Origin: Rhodobiaceae bacterium
Lineage (GTDB): Bacteria; Pseudomonadota; Alphaproteobacteria; Parvibaculales; Parvibaculaceae
Length of the DNA stretch: 64,000 nt
Assembly (NCBI GenBank): GCA_021404525.1
Contig: JAAWWE010000015.1
Coordinates: forward strand, 29,738 to 93,737
Direction: 5' to 3'
Below the pieces are notes generated by a model. The model ran no database searches. It saw only the letters and a program-made list of their open reading frames with translations, and was not told the origin of the DNA. Within the stretch, counting starts at the first letter, position 1; every line of letters begins with the position of its first letter. Positions 17,295 to 26,452 of this stretch are shown here, piece after piece. The position numbers and the translations under genes are program-made.

Positions 17295-17822
17295 ATGGCT
17301 GAACGTCTCTTTCCTCTTTTTAGCACCCCCTATGACCGGCCGGACATGCGCCAGATCATGTTTGCCGGCCTTGGCGGCACGCTGGCCGTCGTGCTTTTGG
17401 GCATGACAGCGCATCTGTCGGGCAGTGCTCTGTTAATGGCCCCGCTTGGGGCCACGGCGGTCCTGGTCTTTGGCTTGGCCGACAGTCCGCTCTCCCGCCC
17501 GCGTCATGTGATTGGCGGCCATGCGCTTTCCATGTTTATCGGACTTTTATGTCTCTTTTTTATCAGTAGTGTTGCTCCGGCATCCATTGTTCTGGCGACC
17601 ACGCTGGCGGCTGGCCTTGGCACGGGCCTCGCCATCGCTCTGATGCTTGCGACCAGGACCGTGCACCCGCCTGCAGGGGCCAACCCCCTGCTGCTCTTGT
17701 TTTCCGGGGCGGGCTTTACAGATGCCGCGCTTTTGATCGCCCTGCCCGGTGTTTTCGGCGCTGTGCTGCTCTATCTTGTGGCCGTTCTGATCCGCAAAGC
17801 CCATCCCTCCCCGAAACACTGA
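17295..17822 (+). CDS. HPP family integral membrane protein
   Basis: A 175-residue protein with about five transmembrane helices and the family signature TRTVHPPAGANPLL that gives HPP proteins their name. Some HPP proteins in cyanobacteria and plants are nitrite transporters, but the substrate here is unknown. I set the start at ATG 17295, after GAAGGCAG; an upstream frame from 17208 would run through the operator and repeat motif. The divergent TetR and the palindrome between them suggest regulated expression. A PNPOx-like gene follows 16 nt downstream. Confidence 0.85.
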   Translation: MAERLFPLFSTPYDRPDMRQIMFAGLGGTLAVVLLGMTAHLSGSALLMAPLGATAVLVFGLADSPLSRPRHVIGGHALSMFIGLLCLFFISSVAPASIVLATTLAAGLGTGLAIALMLATRTVHPPAGANPLLLLFSGAGFTDAALLIALPGVFGAVLLYLVAVLIRKAHPSPKH

Positions 17823-17838
17823 ACAGAAAATCAAACTC

Positions 17839-18378
17839 ATGGAACCTCGCGGCACCCCTCGCCTCACGCAAGACTTGGCTCAATTCATTGCCGAGCGCGA
17901 TCACTTCTATTTTGCCTCTGCGTCTGCGAAAGGCGCGCCCTACCTCCAGCATCGTGGCGGTCCGCGCGGCTTTTTGAAGGTGCTGAGTGAAACCGAGCTC
18001 GGCTATGCGGACTTCGGGGGCAATCAGCAATATGTGACGCTTGGGAACCTGAAAGAGAACCCGGCTGCTTTCATCTTTCTGATCGACTATGTGAACCGGC
18101 GGCGGATCAAGCTCTGGGGTGAGGCGCGTGCTGTGGAGACCGACCCGGCCCTCACCCGCTCTCTGTCCCACCCGGATTACCGGGCCCGGGTCGAACGGGC
18201 GATCCTCTTTAGGGTGACCCGGTGGGACGTGAATTGCTCTGCCCATATCACGCCGCGCTATTCACCGGATGTGTTGGAGCCTGCTTTCGACCGGCTGCAG
18301 AACCGGATCAAAGCGCTTGAAACCCAAGTCCGGGAGCTTGGCGGCGATCCGGGCGAATTTGATCATGTCGGGGACTGA
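17839..18378 (+). CDS. Pyridoxamine 5'-phosphate oxidase-family FMN-binding protein
   Basis: A 179-residue split-barrel flavin-binding protein. The N-terminal half has FIAERDHFYFASASAKGAPYLQHRGGP and the core VTLGNLKENPAAFIFLIDY, features of the PNPOx-like superfamily seen in many stress or cofactor oxidoreductases. It lacks the full PdxH signature, so a role in vitamin B6 synthesis is unlikely. The C-terminal helix (AFDRLQNRIKALETQVREL) may be a coiled coil. It follows the HPP gene by 16 nt and is probably co-transcribed. Confidence 0.83.
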   Translation: MEPRGTPRLTQDLAQFIAERDHFYFASASAKGAPYLQHRGGPRGFLKVLSETELGYADFGGNQQYVTLGNLKENPAAFIFLIDYVNRRRIKLWGEARAVETDPALTRSLSHPDYRARVERAILFRVTRWDVNCSAHITPRYSPDVLEPAFDRLQNRIKALETQVRELGGDPGEFDHVGD

Positions 18379-18420
18379 GGCGATCAGCGAATCCTGTCTC
18401 TTTTCATGAGGGTTTCGTCG

Positions 18421-18449
18421 CTTGACGCGAGAACTTATCCGGCCCACAT
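18421..18449 (+). promoter_or_regulatory. Sigma32-like heat-shock promoter of hslV-hslU
   Basis: CTTGAC (18421-18426), 17 bp, then CCACAT (18444-18449), preceded by CC, resembles the RpoH consensus CTTG-N17-CCCATAT-type promoters of alphaproteobacteria. It is about 95 bp upstream of hslV, a standard heat-shock gene. Inferred from sequence only. Confidence 0.45.
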
Positions 18450-18544
18450 GTTAGGGGCATCATCTTGTCGATCCTCGGCTTAAGCTCCGGTCGGATGATG
18501 CTATATCTCGCTGAAACCCATTTTGTTTTTAGGACCTATCCGCA

Positions 18545-19096
18545 ATGAGTAATCCCCCTGTTTGGCACGGCACGACCATTCTTTCTGTCCGTAAGGACGG
18601 TAAGGTTGTGGTCGCTGGCGACGGCCAGGTTTCCATGGGCGATACGGTCATCAAAAACAGTGCGCGGAAGGTGCGCCAACTTGCCGGCGGCACCGTGATT
18701 GGCGGTTTTGCGGGCGCCACCGCGGATGCCTTCACCCTGTTTGAGCGGCTGGAAGCCAAGCTTGAGCAATATCCAAACCAATTGCTGCGCGCCTGCGTTG
18801 AACTCGCCAAAGACTGGCGGACCGACCGCTATCTGCGAAAGCTGGAAGCGATGATGATTGTGGCGGACAAGGAAACAACATTGGTGCTCACCGGTACCGG
18901 TGATGTGCTGGAACCGGAACATGGGGTAACCGGCATCGGGTCCGGCGGCAATTATGCGCTTTCTGCCGCCCGCGCGCTTGTGGACATGGACATGAATGCG
19001 GAAGACATTGCGCGGAAAGCCATGGGCATTGCCGCCGACATTTGCGTTTACACCAATACATCCCTCACCGTTGAAACGCTGGACGCGGATGGCTAA
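18545..19096 (+). CDS. hslV: ATP-dependent protease peptidase subunit HslV
   Basis: HslV forms the dodecameric proteolytic core of the HslUV (ClpQY) protease, which degrades misfolded and regulatory proteins after heat shock. The 183-residue product has a 9-residue leader ending WHG, followed by Thr10-Thr11, where Thr10 should become the N-terminal nucleophile after processing. Other motifs are [10 protein letters not shown] and [14 protein letters not shown]. Its stop overlaps the GNAT start by 8 nt. A sigma32-like promoter lies upstream. Confidence 0.96.
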   Translation: MSNPPVWHGTTILSVRKDGKVVVAGDGQVSMGDTVIKNSARKVRQLAGGTVIGGFAGATADAFTLFERLEAKLEQYPNQLLRACVELAKDWRTDRYLRKLEAMMIVADKETTLVLTGTGDVLEPEHGVTGIGSGGNYALSAARALVDMDMNAEDIARKAMGIAADICVYTNTSLTVETLDADG

Positions 19097-19604
19097 CGGG
19101 TTAAACGTCACTCCCTATCGGTTCATCCCTCTTGGCTATCATCATCTGTCTCTTTTGCGGCGGTGGTTCGACGAACCTAATGTGCGGCAATGGTATAGCG
19201 ACCCATCGGGTCTTGAGGATATTGCCGATCATATCGAAGAGAGTGATGTGCACCCCTATCTGGTGATGTTTGGCCATATGCCGATTGCCTATCTGCAGTC
19301 ATATGAAGTGGATGGTTCGCATCCCTATGCTGCGTCAGCGCGGGGCGCCATCGGCATTGATCAGTTTGTTGGGCCTGCTGGGTTTCTGCGCCAAGGCCAT
19401 GGAAGCGCCTTCATTCGTGCCTATCTTAGAACTTGCGAAGCCGAGGGCGTCTCCCAGGTGATTGTTGATCCGAAACCAAACAATCTGCGCGCGATCCGCG
19501 CCTATCGGAAAGCCGGTTTTGAGGACTTATGCTATGACCGCAGCCCGGAAGAGGGTGCGGTCCTCCTATTGAGTGCTCACCTCCCAATGACGCGCGAACA
19601 ATGA
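19089..19604 (+). CDS. GNAT-family N-acetyltransferase between hslV and hslU
   Basis: A 171-residue acetyltransferase with the acetyl-CoA-binding motif RQGHGSAFI and the C-terminal [13 protein letters not shown] segment, like AAC(6')-type and RimI-like GNATs. The start is the ATG at 19089, overlapping the hslV stop (ATGGCTAA); an upstream in-frame start would lie inside hslV. The position between hslV and hslU is conserved in several alphaproteobacteria, which suggests a link to protein quality control, but no target is known. hslU begins 22 nt downstream. Confidence 0.9.
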   Translation: MANGLNVTPYRFIPLGYHHLSLLRRWFDEPNVRQWYSDPSGLEDIADHIEESDVHPYLVMFGHMPIAYLQSYEVDGSHPYAASARGAIGIDQFVGPAGFLRQGHGSAFIRAYLRTCEAEGVSQVIVDPKPNNLRAIRAYRKAGFEDLCYDRSPEEGAVLLLSAHLPMTREQ

Positions 19605-19626
19605 CTTTAGTGAAAGAAGACTACTC

Positions 19627-20934
19627 ATGACTGCCTTTACCCCCCGCGAAATTGTGTCCGAGCTCGACCGTTACATTGTCGGCCAAGCAGACGCCAAACG
19701 GGCGGTTGCCATTGCGCTCCGCAACCGGTGGCGACGGCAGCAATTGGGGGATGATCTGCGCGAAGAGGTGCTGCCCAAAAACATCCTTATGATCGGACCC
19801 ACCGGCGTCGGGAAGACCGAAATTTCACGGCGGCTCGCGAAGCTTGCGCAGGCTCCTTTCATCAAAGTCGAAGCGACCAAGTTTACCGAAGTCGGCTATG
19901 TGGGCCGCGATGTGGAGCAGATTGTGCGCGATCTGGTTGAAGCCTCCATCGGGCTTGTCCGCGAAACGAAGCGCAAGGAAGTGGAAGCTAAAGCCTATAG
20001 CGCCGCAGAAGAGCGGGTGCTCGACGCGCTGGTGGGGACAGAAGCGAGTGCCGCCACTCGGGAGTCCTTCCGAAAGAAGCTGCGCGCCGGCGAGATGGAC
20101 GATAAGGAAATTGAGGTTCAGGTTGCCGACGCGAGCGGCGGCATGCCCAGCTTTGATATTCCCGGCATGCCCGGCCAACAGATGGGCATGATCAATCTCA
20201 GCGACATTATGGGCAAAGCGTTTGGCGAACGAACCAAACCGCGGCGCATGACGGTCAAAGACAGCTATGACCTTTTGATCGCGGAAGAATCTGACAAGCT
20301 GCTCGACGATGACCAGGTGAACGCGGATGCCATTCACAAGGTTGAGAATAGTGGCATTGTCTTTCTGGACGAAGTGGACAAGATCTGTGCCCGGTCAGAC
20401 CGGCAGGGCGGGGATGTCAGCCGGGAAGGGGTCCAGCGGGACCTGCTGCCACTCATAGAGGGCACGACCGTTGCCACAAAACATGGGCCGGTAAAGACCG
20501 ATCATATCCTTTTCATCGCGTCCGGTGCGTTCCATCTCTCCAAACCCTCTGACCTGCTGCCAGAGCTGCAGGGTCGCTTGCCCATTCGCGTGGAACTGAA
20601 AGCGCTTACGCGGGATGATTTCCGCCGCATTCTAACGGAACCTGAAGCCAGCCTCATCAAACAATATAAGGGCCTGATGGCGACCGAAGAGGTGACGCTG
20701 GAGATCACAGAAGACGGGATTGACGCGCTTGCTGACATTGCAGCTGATGTAAATGCAACGGTTGAGAATATCGGGGCCCGGCGGCTTCATACGATCATGG
20801 AGCGGGTGCTTGATGAGATCAGTTTCTCCGCGACCGACCGGTCGGGGGAAACGGTCACGGTCGATGCGGATTACGTGAAAAAAGAGCTCACAGATCTCGC
20901 CAGCAATACGGATCTCTCCAAGTTCATTTTGTAG
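19627..20934 (+). CDS. hslU: ATP-dependent protease ATPase subunit HslU
   Basis: HslU is the AAA+ unfoldase that feeds substrates to HslV. The 435-residue product has Walker [10 protein letters not shown] (about residues 57-65), the pore GYVGRDVE motif, Walker [11 protein letters not shown], the sensor-2 [12 protein letters not shown] and the C-terminal tail LSKFIL that docks into HslV. The intermediate domain contains a glycine/methionine-rich stretch ([17 protein letters not shown]), as in other alphaproteobacteria. It ends the hslV-GNAT-hslU operon. Confidence 0.97.
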   Translation: MTAFTPREIVSELDRYIVGQADAKRAVAIALRNRWRRQQLGDDLREEVLPKNILMIGPTGVGKTEISRRLAKLAQAPFIKVEATKFTEVGYVGRDVEQIVRDLVEASIGLVRETKRKEVEAKAYSAAEERVLDALVGTEASAATRESFRKKLRAGEMDDKEIEVQVADASGGMPSFDIPGMPGQQMGMINLSDIMGKAFGERTKPRRMTVKDSYDLLIAEESDKLLDDDQVNADAIHKVENSGIVFLDEVDKICARSDRQGGDVSREGVQRDLLPLIEGTTVATKHGPVKTDHILFIASGAFHLSKPSDLLPELQGRLPIRVELKALTRDDFRRILTEPEASLIKQYKGLMATEEVTLEITEDGIDALADIAADVNATVENIGARRLHTIMERVLDEISFSATDRSGETVTVDADYVKKELTDLASNTDLSKFIL

Positions 20935-21213
20935 GCCAACCGCTTTCTTATGGTTTCCCAAACCTTAATGAAACTGCGCCCTGTTGCGGGTCCGTGACGG
21001 ATATTCGCGATGGGCGAGTCCCGGGCCGCGTCGGACTTTGCGACGGACTCATTTGAGTAAGCGAAACCTTTCAGACCGTTTCATGTTGAGACAAGGACTG
21101 AATCCAGGTTCATCGATCGCCGGCCGCTCGGTAGATGCATATTGGGACTGAATTAGCGTGTTGAGAGGTGGTTTTGGCACGAATTCGCTCAGAGCGATTC
21201 GAAACCGAAACGA
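20935..21213. other. Gene-free convergent region after hslU
   Basis: About 280 bp between the convergent hslU and XRE genes with no credible coding frame. It holds a copy of the GGACTCAT motif (21036-21052), an additional related string ATTCGCGATGG at 21003, and several GANTC sites. No clear terminator hairpin with a T-run was found. Confidence 0.5.
21036..21052 (+). repeat. Motif CTTTGCGACGGACTCAT (copy 3)
   Basis: Third, more divergent copy of the 17-bp motif, sharing GC-A-GGACTCAT with the copies at 15788 and 17259. It lies between convergent genes, so it is not a promoter element in this location. Confidence 0.4.
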
Positions 21214-21579
21214 TTATCTCGCGCTGGACTCATCTTTCAGGAGCGCCAGCAGGCGGTCCAGGGCATCGCTGTTGAGCGTTCGGATATCGCGGGCAAGCCG
21301 GTTCGCTGCTTCTGTGGCCCTTGGGTCAAGGCCACCGGTTTCTACCGTCACCTTGGGATGAGAGAGGCGGGCCAACTCCACCAACTCCTCCGCATCGTCC
21401 CAGATCAGTCCCAAATGGCCGATAATCTTCTGAACCAGATGAAATCCGGGCCGGCCGCGGCGGCCATGTTCCAGCGCTGAAAGATAGGCCGCGCTCACAC
21501 CCACAGCTTCAGCGAGTTTCGAGAGGCTTTCGCCTTTTTCCTCGCGCAGTTCGCGCAGCCTGACGCCAAAAGGGGTCAT
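21214..21579 (-). CDS. XRE-family helix-turn-helix regulator
   Basis: A 121-residue protein with an N-terminal Cro/C1-type helix-turn-helix (about residues 6-62): LRELREEKGESLSKLAEAVGVSAAYLSALEHG. The C-terminal half is helical and probably a dimerisation or regulatory part. Its start overlaps the end of the Smr gene by 4 nt (ATGA), so the two are translated from one message. The target is unknown. Confidence 0.9.
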   Translation of the reverse strand: MTPFGVRLRELREEKGESLSKLAEAVGVSAAYLSALEHGRRGRPGFHLVQKIIGHLGLIWDDAEELVELARLSHPKVTVETGGLDPRATEAANRLARDIRTLNSDALDRLLALLKDESSAR

Positions 21580-22211
21580 CGGTGGCGCCTCAACCAGAGA
21601 TAAAGCGCACCCCCGCCGCCATGTTTTGGATGGGCCGGCTGAAAACCGGCCACATGGGTGCGGAATTGCGGTTCGTTCAGCCAGCGCGGTACCATGTCTC
21701 TCAGCACCGACCGGCGTTCAGGGTCGGCGTGAAAATCCCGCCCGTGGAGTAGGTGTCCCTGGGCGCCTTTTCCGGTAATCACCAGAACGAGCCGTTTTCC
21801 CTGGGCGCGGGCATCGATGATAAAGCGCAAAAGCGTTGGTTCGGCCGAGTGCCGGGTAGCTCCATGCAAATCGAGGCGGGCATCGGGCGTTAACTGCCCC
21901 CGAACCAGGCGTTTGGCGGTGCGGTTGTCCAATGCGTTGAGTGGCGGCGCTGTAGGACCTCGTTTCAGGGGTGGGGCCTGATGTGTCATGGGCGCTGCAG
22001 GGCGCTTTACTTGTTTCGTTAGTGGAACGTTCTTTTGCGGTGGGTCAGCAGCTGTTTCTGGCTGATCGGCTGCCTCTGCTTTTCGTCCAGGGCGGGGCGT
22101 CGCATCTTCGGTCACCTTACGCCAGAGCGAAGCTTCGTCCCGGGTTAAGGTTCTTCTGCGTTTGCGGTCATACCCGGTAGGGGGGGAGAAATCGGTCGGT
22201 TTCCGTGCCAC
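21576..22211 (-). CDS. Smr domain protein
   Basis: A 211-residue protein with a basic, disordered N-terminal half and a C-terminal Smr (MutS2-type small MutS-related) domain at about residues 115-205, with LDLHGATRH and the VITGKG motif. Smr domains are nicking nucleases or RNA-binding endonucleases; stand-alone bacterial versions have no settled role. It lies 5 nt after the mltA stop on the same strand and overlaps the XRE gene by 4 nt. Confidence 0.88.
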   Translation of the reverse strand: MARKPTDFSPPTGYDRKRRRTLTRDEASLWRKVTEDATPRPGRKAEAADQPETAADPPQKNVPLTKQVKRPAAPMTHQAPPLKRGPTAPPLNALDNRTAKRLVRGQLTPDARLDLHGATRHSAEPTLLRFIIDARAQGKRLVLVITGKGAQGHLLHGRDFHADPERRSVLRDMVPRWLNEPQFRTHVAGFQPAHPKHGGGGALYLWLRRHR

Positions 22212-22216
22212 CGGCC

Positions 22217-23542
22217 CTACCTCTGTTTGCCGGCCAAAGCCGTTTGTTTTGCGGCTAACGCCGTTGGCAAGAGCACCCAGAAACGACCATCCGCTTTCAT
22301 CTCCCCGGCCTTATCGCCTGCGCCGGCACCTGAGCCCCAGAAATAATCGCCGCGCACAGCGCCGCGAATGGCCGAGCCCGTGTCCTGAGCCACCATCAAT
22401 TTCTGGGTTGGGTCTGTGTCGCCCGGCAAAACGGCCTCAAACCAGATGGGCGCGCCCAGCGCGTGGGTCCGCCGATCGACCGCGAGACTGCGCCCCGGCG
22501 AGAGGGCAACACCGCCAGCGCCGACGGGTCCAAGGCCCGGGTCGCTTACATTTCGGCGGGTGAAAAAGACATAGGACTGGTTCGCTTCCAGGATGGATTG
22601 CATTTCATCCGGATTTGCTGCCAGCCAATCCCGGATGCTCGCCATGGAGACCGTTTCGCGGGATAATGCGCCGCGCTCGATCAAAACCTTGCCGATAGCG
22701 GTATAGGGGCGGCCATTTTTTTCGGCAAACCCCACACGTGCCACAGAACCGTCTGGCAGGGAAAGCCGCGCAGAGCCTTGGATATGGGTGAAAAAGGCAT
22801 CGACCGGGTCCTTCACCCACGCTACCGCAAGGCCGCCCGGATCAAGTGCGCCGCGATTGATCGCAGCTCGGTCGGGATAGGGCACAAACCGTCCGCCTTC
22901 CAAACGGCCCCGAATTGTCTCACCTTTGAGGCCAGGATCGAATTCGCCCAGATCGAGTCTTTGCAGGTCGGCGGGTTTCGCCAGGAGCGGTGTCTGATAG
23001 GGGCCTTCCCGGGTGAGGCTCGCCTCAATTTCCGGTTCGTAATAGCCCGTCATGAGACCGTTCGGTCCATTTTCGGCATTCACGGCGAAAGCCTGGAACC
23101 CTTGTTCAAAGAAATGGCGCGGGTCAGCAGCAGTGGCAGCCGAAAGGGCCTCCCGGCAGATGGGTTGCCAATCCCCCACGGTGCCATAATTGATGGCGTC
23201 CCCGGTTTTGGCATCGAGCGCCCTTGAGGGGCTTGCTGCAAGGATACGGTCGCACGACCTGCGGAACGCGCCGAGGGCTGCCCCCAGGTCATCATCTGCC
23301 CAGCCGGGTAGGGCTTCAAAGGGGGCATTTGTCAGAGTAGGGCCTGAGGCGTCACTCACCGGATCCTCCGCTGGTACATCCGGGTCCGTGCAGGCTGCAA
23401 GGCCCAGAAACAAGCCGATAATGAGCGTGGAAAATAGGTATTTCGCGGTAGGGCCTGACGTGGTTCCTGGCGTAGACCCGCCCGCATTTGCTGTCGGCAG
23501 AGAGACTGATCGCGCTGACGAGGGGGGGCCATTCAAGGTCAC
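22217..23542 (-). CDS. mltA: Membrane-bound lytic murein transglycosylase A
   Basis: MltA cleaves the MurNAc-GlcNAc bond of peptidoglycan to form 1,6-anhydro ends, from the inner face of the outer membrane. The 441-residue product has an extended N-terminus, a hydrophobic segment ending in the lipobox LGLAAC (about Cys51), the MltA beta-barrel domain with GYYEPEI, and the C-terminal 3D domain with VAQDTGSAIRGAVRGDYFWG, whose aspartates are catalytic. The GTG start gives a long pre-signal stretch; no better start is visible because there is no ATG near the signal region. It follows the Tim44-like gene by 15 nt. Confidence 0.92.
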   Translation of the reverse strand: MTLNGPPSSARSVSLPTANAGGSTPGTTSGPTAKYLFSTLIIGLFLGLAACTDPDVPAEDPVSDASGPTLTNAPFEALPGWADDDLGAALGAFRRSCDRILAASPSRALDAKTGDAINYGTVGDWQPICREALSAATAADPRHFFEQGFQAFAVNAENGPNGLMTGYYEPEIEASLTREGPYQTPLLAKPADLQRLDLGEFDPGLKGETIRGRLEGGRFVPYPDRAAINRGALDPGGLAVAWVKDPVDAFFTHIQGSARLSLPDGSVARVGFAEKNGRPYTAIGKVLIERGALSRETVSMASIRDWLAANPDEMQSILEANQSYVFFTRRNVSDPGLGPVGAGGVALSPGRSLAVDRRTHALGAPIWFEAVLPGDTDPTQKLMVAQDTGSAIRGAVRGDYFWGSGAGAGDKAGEMKADGRFWVLLPTALAAKQTALAGKQR

Positions 23543-23557
23543 GAAACCCGCGACCGA

Positions 23558-24256
23558 TTACGCGCCGCCCGTGGCGACCAGATGCCAGTTGGGATCGCGA
23601 CTGGTGATATCACGCTCGAATGTCCAGACATCGACGACTTCACGTACTGTGACGGGGTCGCCTTCGATGACCACCCCGTCCTCATTTTTGGTCGACGAGG
23701 TTTGCTCACTCACGAATTTCACCGTGATGAGGGATTGATTGCCGTTCACCAGAGCCTTGGCGAATTCCGCTGATTTAAGGCCGATAAAGCTCATTTCGAT
23801 GGTTTCGCCCCGCTTTTCGCGGGCATCAATCGCCCCACTGAAGCTTTCAAAAACTTCACCGGCCAAAAGAGGCTGCAAGGTACTACGATCACCGGCGGCA
23901 AAGGCTGTGACGATCATCTCGTAGGCGAGTTTGGCACCGCCGAGGAATTCATCGCCGTCAAAACGACGGTCGGCCAGGGTGAGTTCTGTTAATTGCTGCT
24001 CGATCTCAGAGCCGGGTTCGACGCCGCGGATCGTCCGTGGAGCAGGTTCAGGCGCAGCATCTTGCGGCGCGCGCGAACCTGGCAGGTTAATCACATTGTC
24101 TTTGTCATTGTCCTGAGACTGCTCATGGGCGGCATAGGGGTCGAAGGGTCGCCGCTCTTCGCCAGTGCGGCGCCCAAGGACGCTGCGCAGTTTCAGGAAG
24201 ACGACGACAGCGACCACCAGAAGGATCAGATTGATAATGCTAAAGTCGCTGCTCAT
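23558..24256 (-). CDS. Tim44-like domain protein (TimA-type)
   Basis: A 232-residue protein with one N-terminal transmembrane helix (IINLILLVVAVVVFLKL), a charged linker, and a C-terminal Tim44/MRPL45-like domain with GGAKLAYEMIVTAFAAGDRSTLQPLL and a final VDVWTFERDI segment. The bacterial TimA proteins are inner-membrane-anchored; the mitochondrial relative works in presequence import. I chose ATG 24256 because the following segment is the membrane anchor; an upstream in-frame start at 24370 adds 38 residues without family features. It leads the Tim44-mltA-Smr-XRE unit. Confidence 0.88.
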   Translation of the reverse strand: MSSDFSIINLILLVVAVVVFLKLRSVLGRRTGEERRPFDPYAAHEQSQDNDKDNVINLPGSRAPQDAAPEPAPRTIRGVEPGSEIEQQLTELTLADRRFDGDEFLGGAKLAYEMIVTAFAAGDRSTLQPLLAGEVFESFSGAIDAREKRGETIEMSFIGLKSAEFAKALVNGNQSLITVKFVSEQTSSTKNEDGVVIEGDPVTVREVVDVWTFERDITSRDPNWHLVATGGA

Positions 24257-24555
24257 AAAACGAATGCTACCTGTCATTGGGGTCAGCTGCCGGCATCCAA
24301 TCGTCTGTGATTGCTGGCGGACCCGCAAGGGGTGAGCGCGCCCTCTGTGCATCAAGACAGTTTGAAACAAACCGGGGAACGCTTATCTGTTGAGGGTAAT
24401 CTAGGGCATATGGTGGTCTATTGCCACTTATTGCCCCGATGAACGGCTTGTTTTGTTTGAAATCAACGGAACCGGTCTAATCTTATGTTTTCTGTCTGGT
24501 CTTCTTTTGGCTGGTAAACGGCCTTCCGCCGCCCAGACTTGCCTGAAGGACGCGC

Positions 24556-25113
24556 ATGCCCTTTGTTTTTCTCGCTTTTGTCCTTGTCCCCATTGCGGAG
24601 ATCGCGGTCTTCATTGAGGTCGGTGGCATAATTGGTCTCTGGCCCACTTTGGGGATTGTCATCCTGACCGCCCTCCTCGGCACAAGCCTATTACGCGCTC
24701 AAGGGCTCGCGGCGTTTGGCCGGGCTCAATCAGCCATGAGTGAAGGGCGCCTTCCGGTTGAGGAAGTGGTGCATGGCTTCTGCCTGGTGATTGCCGGCGC
24801 CCTACTTTTGACACCCGGGTTTCTTACTGACATTGCGGGTTTTTTGCTTTTTGTGCATCCGGTGCGGCTGATGTTGGCGCGGGCCGCTATGAAATGGTTT
24901 GCCAAAAACGGCACCGTTCACATGCACACCAATGCGGGGTTTGGTCAGCCCCGGCCGGGCAGCGATCCCTACAGGCAGAGGCGCGATGAGACGATTGTCG
25001 AGGGACAAGCGGAGGAGGTGCCTGCCCATCCTCCCACAGCTGATAATGATGATGCGCCAGACGATGGGTCTCCCAAGGGCGCCGGGCGATGGGTGCCGCC
25101 CAAAGACTCCTGA
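24556..25113 (+). CDS. FxsA family membrane protein
   Basis: A 185-residue protein with three hydrophobic helices, the FxsA features VLVPIAEIAVFIEVG at the N-terminus and GALLLTPGFLTDIAGFLLF in the middle, and a charged C-terminal tail. E. coli FxsA affects phage-T7 exclusion, but its normal role is unknown. A GAAGGA site lies 6 nt upstream of the ATG. It is divergent from the Tim44-like gene and is followed by secB, as in other alphaproteobacteria. Confidence 0.9.
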   Translation: MPFVFLAFVLVPIAEIAVFIEVGGIIGLWPTLGIVILTALLGTSLLRAQGLAAFGRAQSAMSEGRLPVEEVVHGFCLVIAGALLLTPGFLTDIAGFLLFVHPVRLMLARAAMKWFAKNGTVHMHTNAGFGQPRPGSDPYRQRRDETIVEGQAEEVPAHPPTADNDDAPDDGSPKGAGRWVPPKDS

Positions 25114-25207
25114 TCTCCAACGCTTGTGAAACGCCCATATTCCGTGATAGCCACTGTCCCGAAATTAGAAGCGGACGCCTGAATTGATCCGCAGAACGGG
25201 AGACGGC

Positions 25208-25711
25208 ATGGCAGAGACAGATCAAACAGAAGCAGGGAATGCAGGCAGCGACGGTCAGGCTGGTCCGCAGCTTCGGGTGATCACTCAATATGTGCGGGAT
25301 CTTTCCTTCGAAAGCCCAAACGTTCCCGGCAGCCTGGCGCCCCAGGATGAAGCACCGCAGATCGGCGTGAATGTCGACGTTGGCGTGAACCCTCTCGCCG
25401 AAACTGACTTTGAAGTTGTGTTGAAGCTAAAAGTGGACGCGAAAGTAAACGGCAAGCAGCTCTTCCTAACCGAGCTTGAATATGCCGGTGTCTTTAAGGT
25501 CGCGAACATTCCCCAGGAAAGCATGCAGGCAGTGCTGTTGATCGAATGCCCGCGCCTCATCTTCCCCTTTGCCCGTCGCATTGTTGCCGACGTCACGCGG
25601 GACGGTGGCTTCCCACCCCTGATGGTTGACCCGATCGATTTCGCTCAGCTCTTCCGTCAGCAGATGCAGGCGCAGCAGGAAGCGGGCGAGAAGGAACGTC
25701 CTGACGCTTAA
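25208..25711 (+). CDS. secB: Protein-export chaperone SecB
   Basis: SecB keeps preproteins unfolded and hands them to SecA for export. The 167-residue product shows the SecB core [16 protein letters not shown] and the [33 protein letters not shown] region split over its conserved segments, with a short acidic N-terminus and a basic C-terminus. The ATG at 25208 follows GGGAGAC; a start at 25184 would add eight residues. It converges with dnaQ, 3 nt between the stops. Confidence 0.94.
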   Translation: MAETDQTEAGNAGSDGQAGPQLRVITQYVRDLSFESPNVPGSLAPQDEAPQIGVNVDVGVNPLAETDFEVVLKLKVDAKVNGKQLFLTELEYAGVFKVANIPQESMQAVLLIECPRLIFPFARRIVADVTRDGGFPPLMVDPIDFAQLFRQQMQAQQEAGEKERPDA

Positions 25712-25714
25712 TCG

Positions 25715-26407
25715 TCAGGCGTCTTTCCAGAGCGTTTCTTCACCCAGCGTTGCGACGAACGCCTGATGGGCTGACCGCTCTTCATCCGTAATGTGGGAGG
25801 CCAGTGGTTTTGGCCTTTCTTTGCGCACGACATGGGTGATCTTGCCGCTGGCATCCGTGCCGCTCACTGCTTCGGCGGCAAGACTTAGACCCGGCTCGCG
25901 ACCGCCGATCAATTCCAGATAGACTTCTGCCAGCAGTTCGCTGTCGAGCAGCGCGCCGTGTTTTACCCGGTTTGAGTTGTCGACATTGTAACGGCGACAT
26001 AGGGCGTCGAGACTGTTCTGACCACCGGGATATTTTTTCCGCGCCATGGCCAGCGTGTCGATGGCCTGGGCGTCGGGCAAGAGTGGGCGGTTTGCCATTT
26101 TCAGTTCGGCATTCAGGAAGCCCATATCAAATGACGCATTGTGAATGACCAATGGTGCGTCTTTCACAAAGGCGAGAAAGTCATCTGCGACTTCGTCGAA
26201 TTTTGGTTTGTCCGCAAGAAATTCATCTGAGAGGCCGTGGACCTGAAAGGCGCCTTCGGACATTTCGCGTTCCGGATTGATATAGACATGATAGGTCTCG
26301 CCCGTCGGCATGTGGTTCTCAAGCTCCACACAGCCAATCTCCACCAGGCGGTGACCTTCTTTCGGACTGATCCCCGTCGTTTCTGTATCCAGCACGATCT
26401 CGCGCAT
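25715..26407 (-). CDS. dnaQ: DNA polymerase III epsilon subunit (3'-5' proofreading)
   Basis: DnaQ is the proofreading exonuclease of the replicative polymerase. The 230-residue product has the DEDDh motifs: ExoI LDTETTG, ExoII NASFDMGFL, and ExoIII HGALLDSELLAEVY. The C-terminal part is shorter than E. coli DnaQ, as is common in this class. It is the last gene of the coaE-aroE-maf-ppsR run that leads away from the proposed origin. Confidence 0.95.
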   Translation of the reverse strand: MREIVLDTETTGISPKEGHRLVEIGCVELENHMPTGETYHVYINPEREMSEGAFQVHGLSDEFLADKPKFDEVADDFLAFVKDAPLVIHNASFDMGFLNAELKMANRPLLPDAQAIDTLAMARKKYPGGQNSLDALCRRYNVDNSNRVKHGALLDSELLAEVYLELIGGREPGLSLAAEAVSGTDASGKITHVVRKERPKPLASHITDEERSAHQAFVATLGEETLWKDA

Positions 26408-26452
26408 TCAATTCCCCGTCATGTTTGTGCGTCTCCCCAGACACACAGCATC

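Noticed and set aside
21221..21235. Another GGACTCAT-like string near 21226
   Set aside because: It lies inside the end of the XRE coding sequence and is explained by the codons for KDESSAR.
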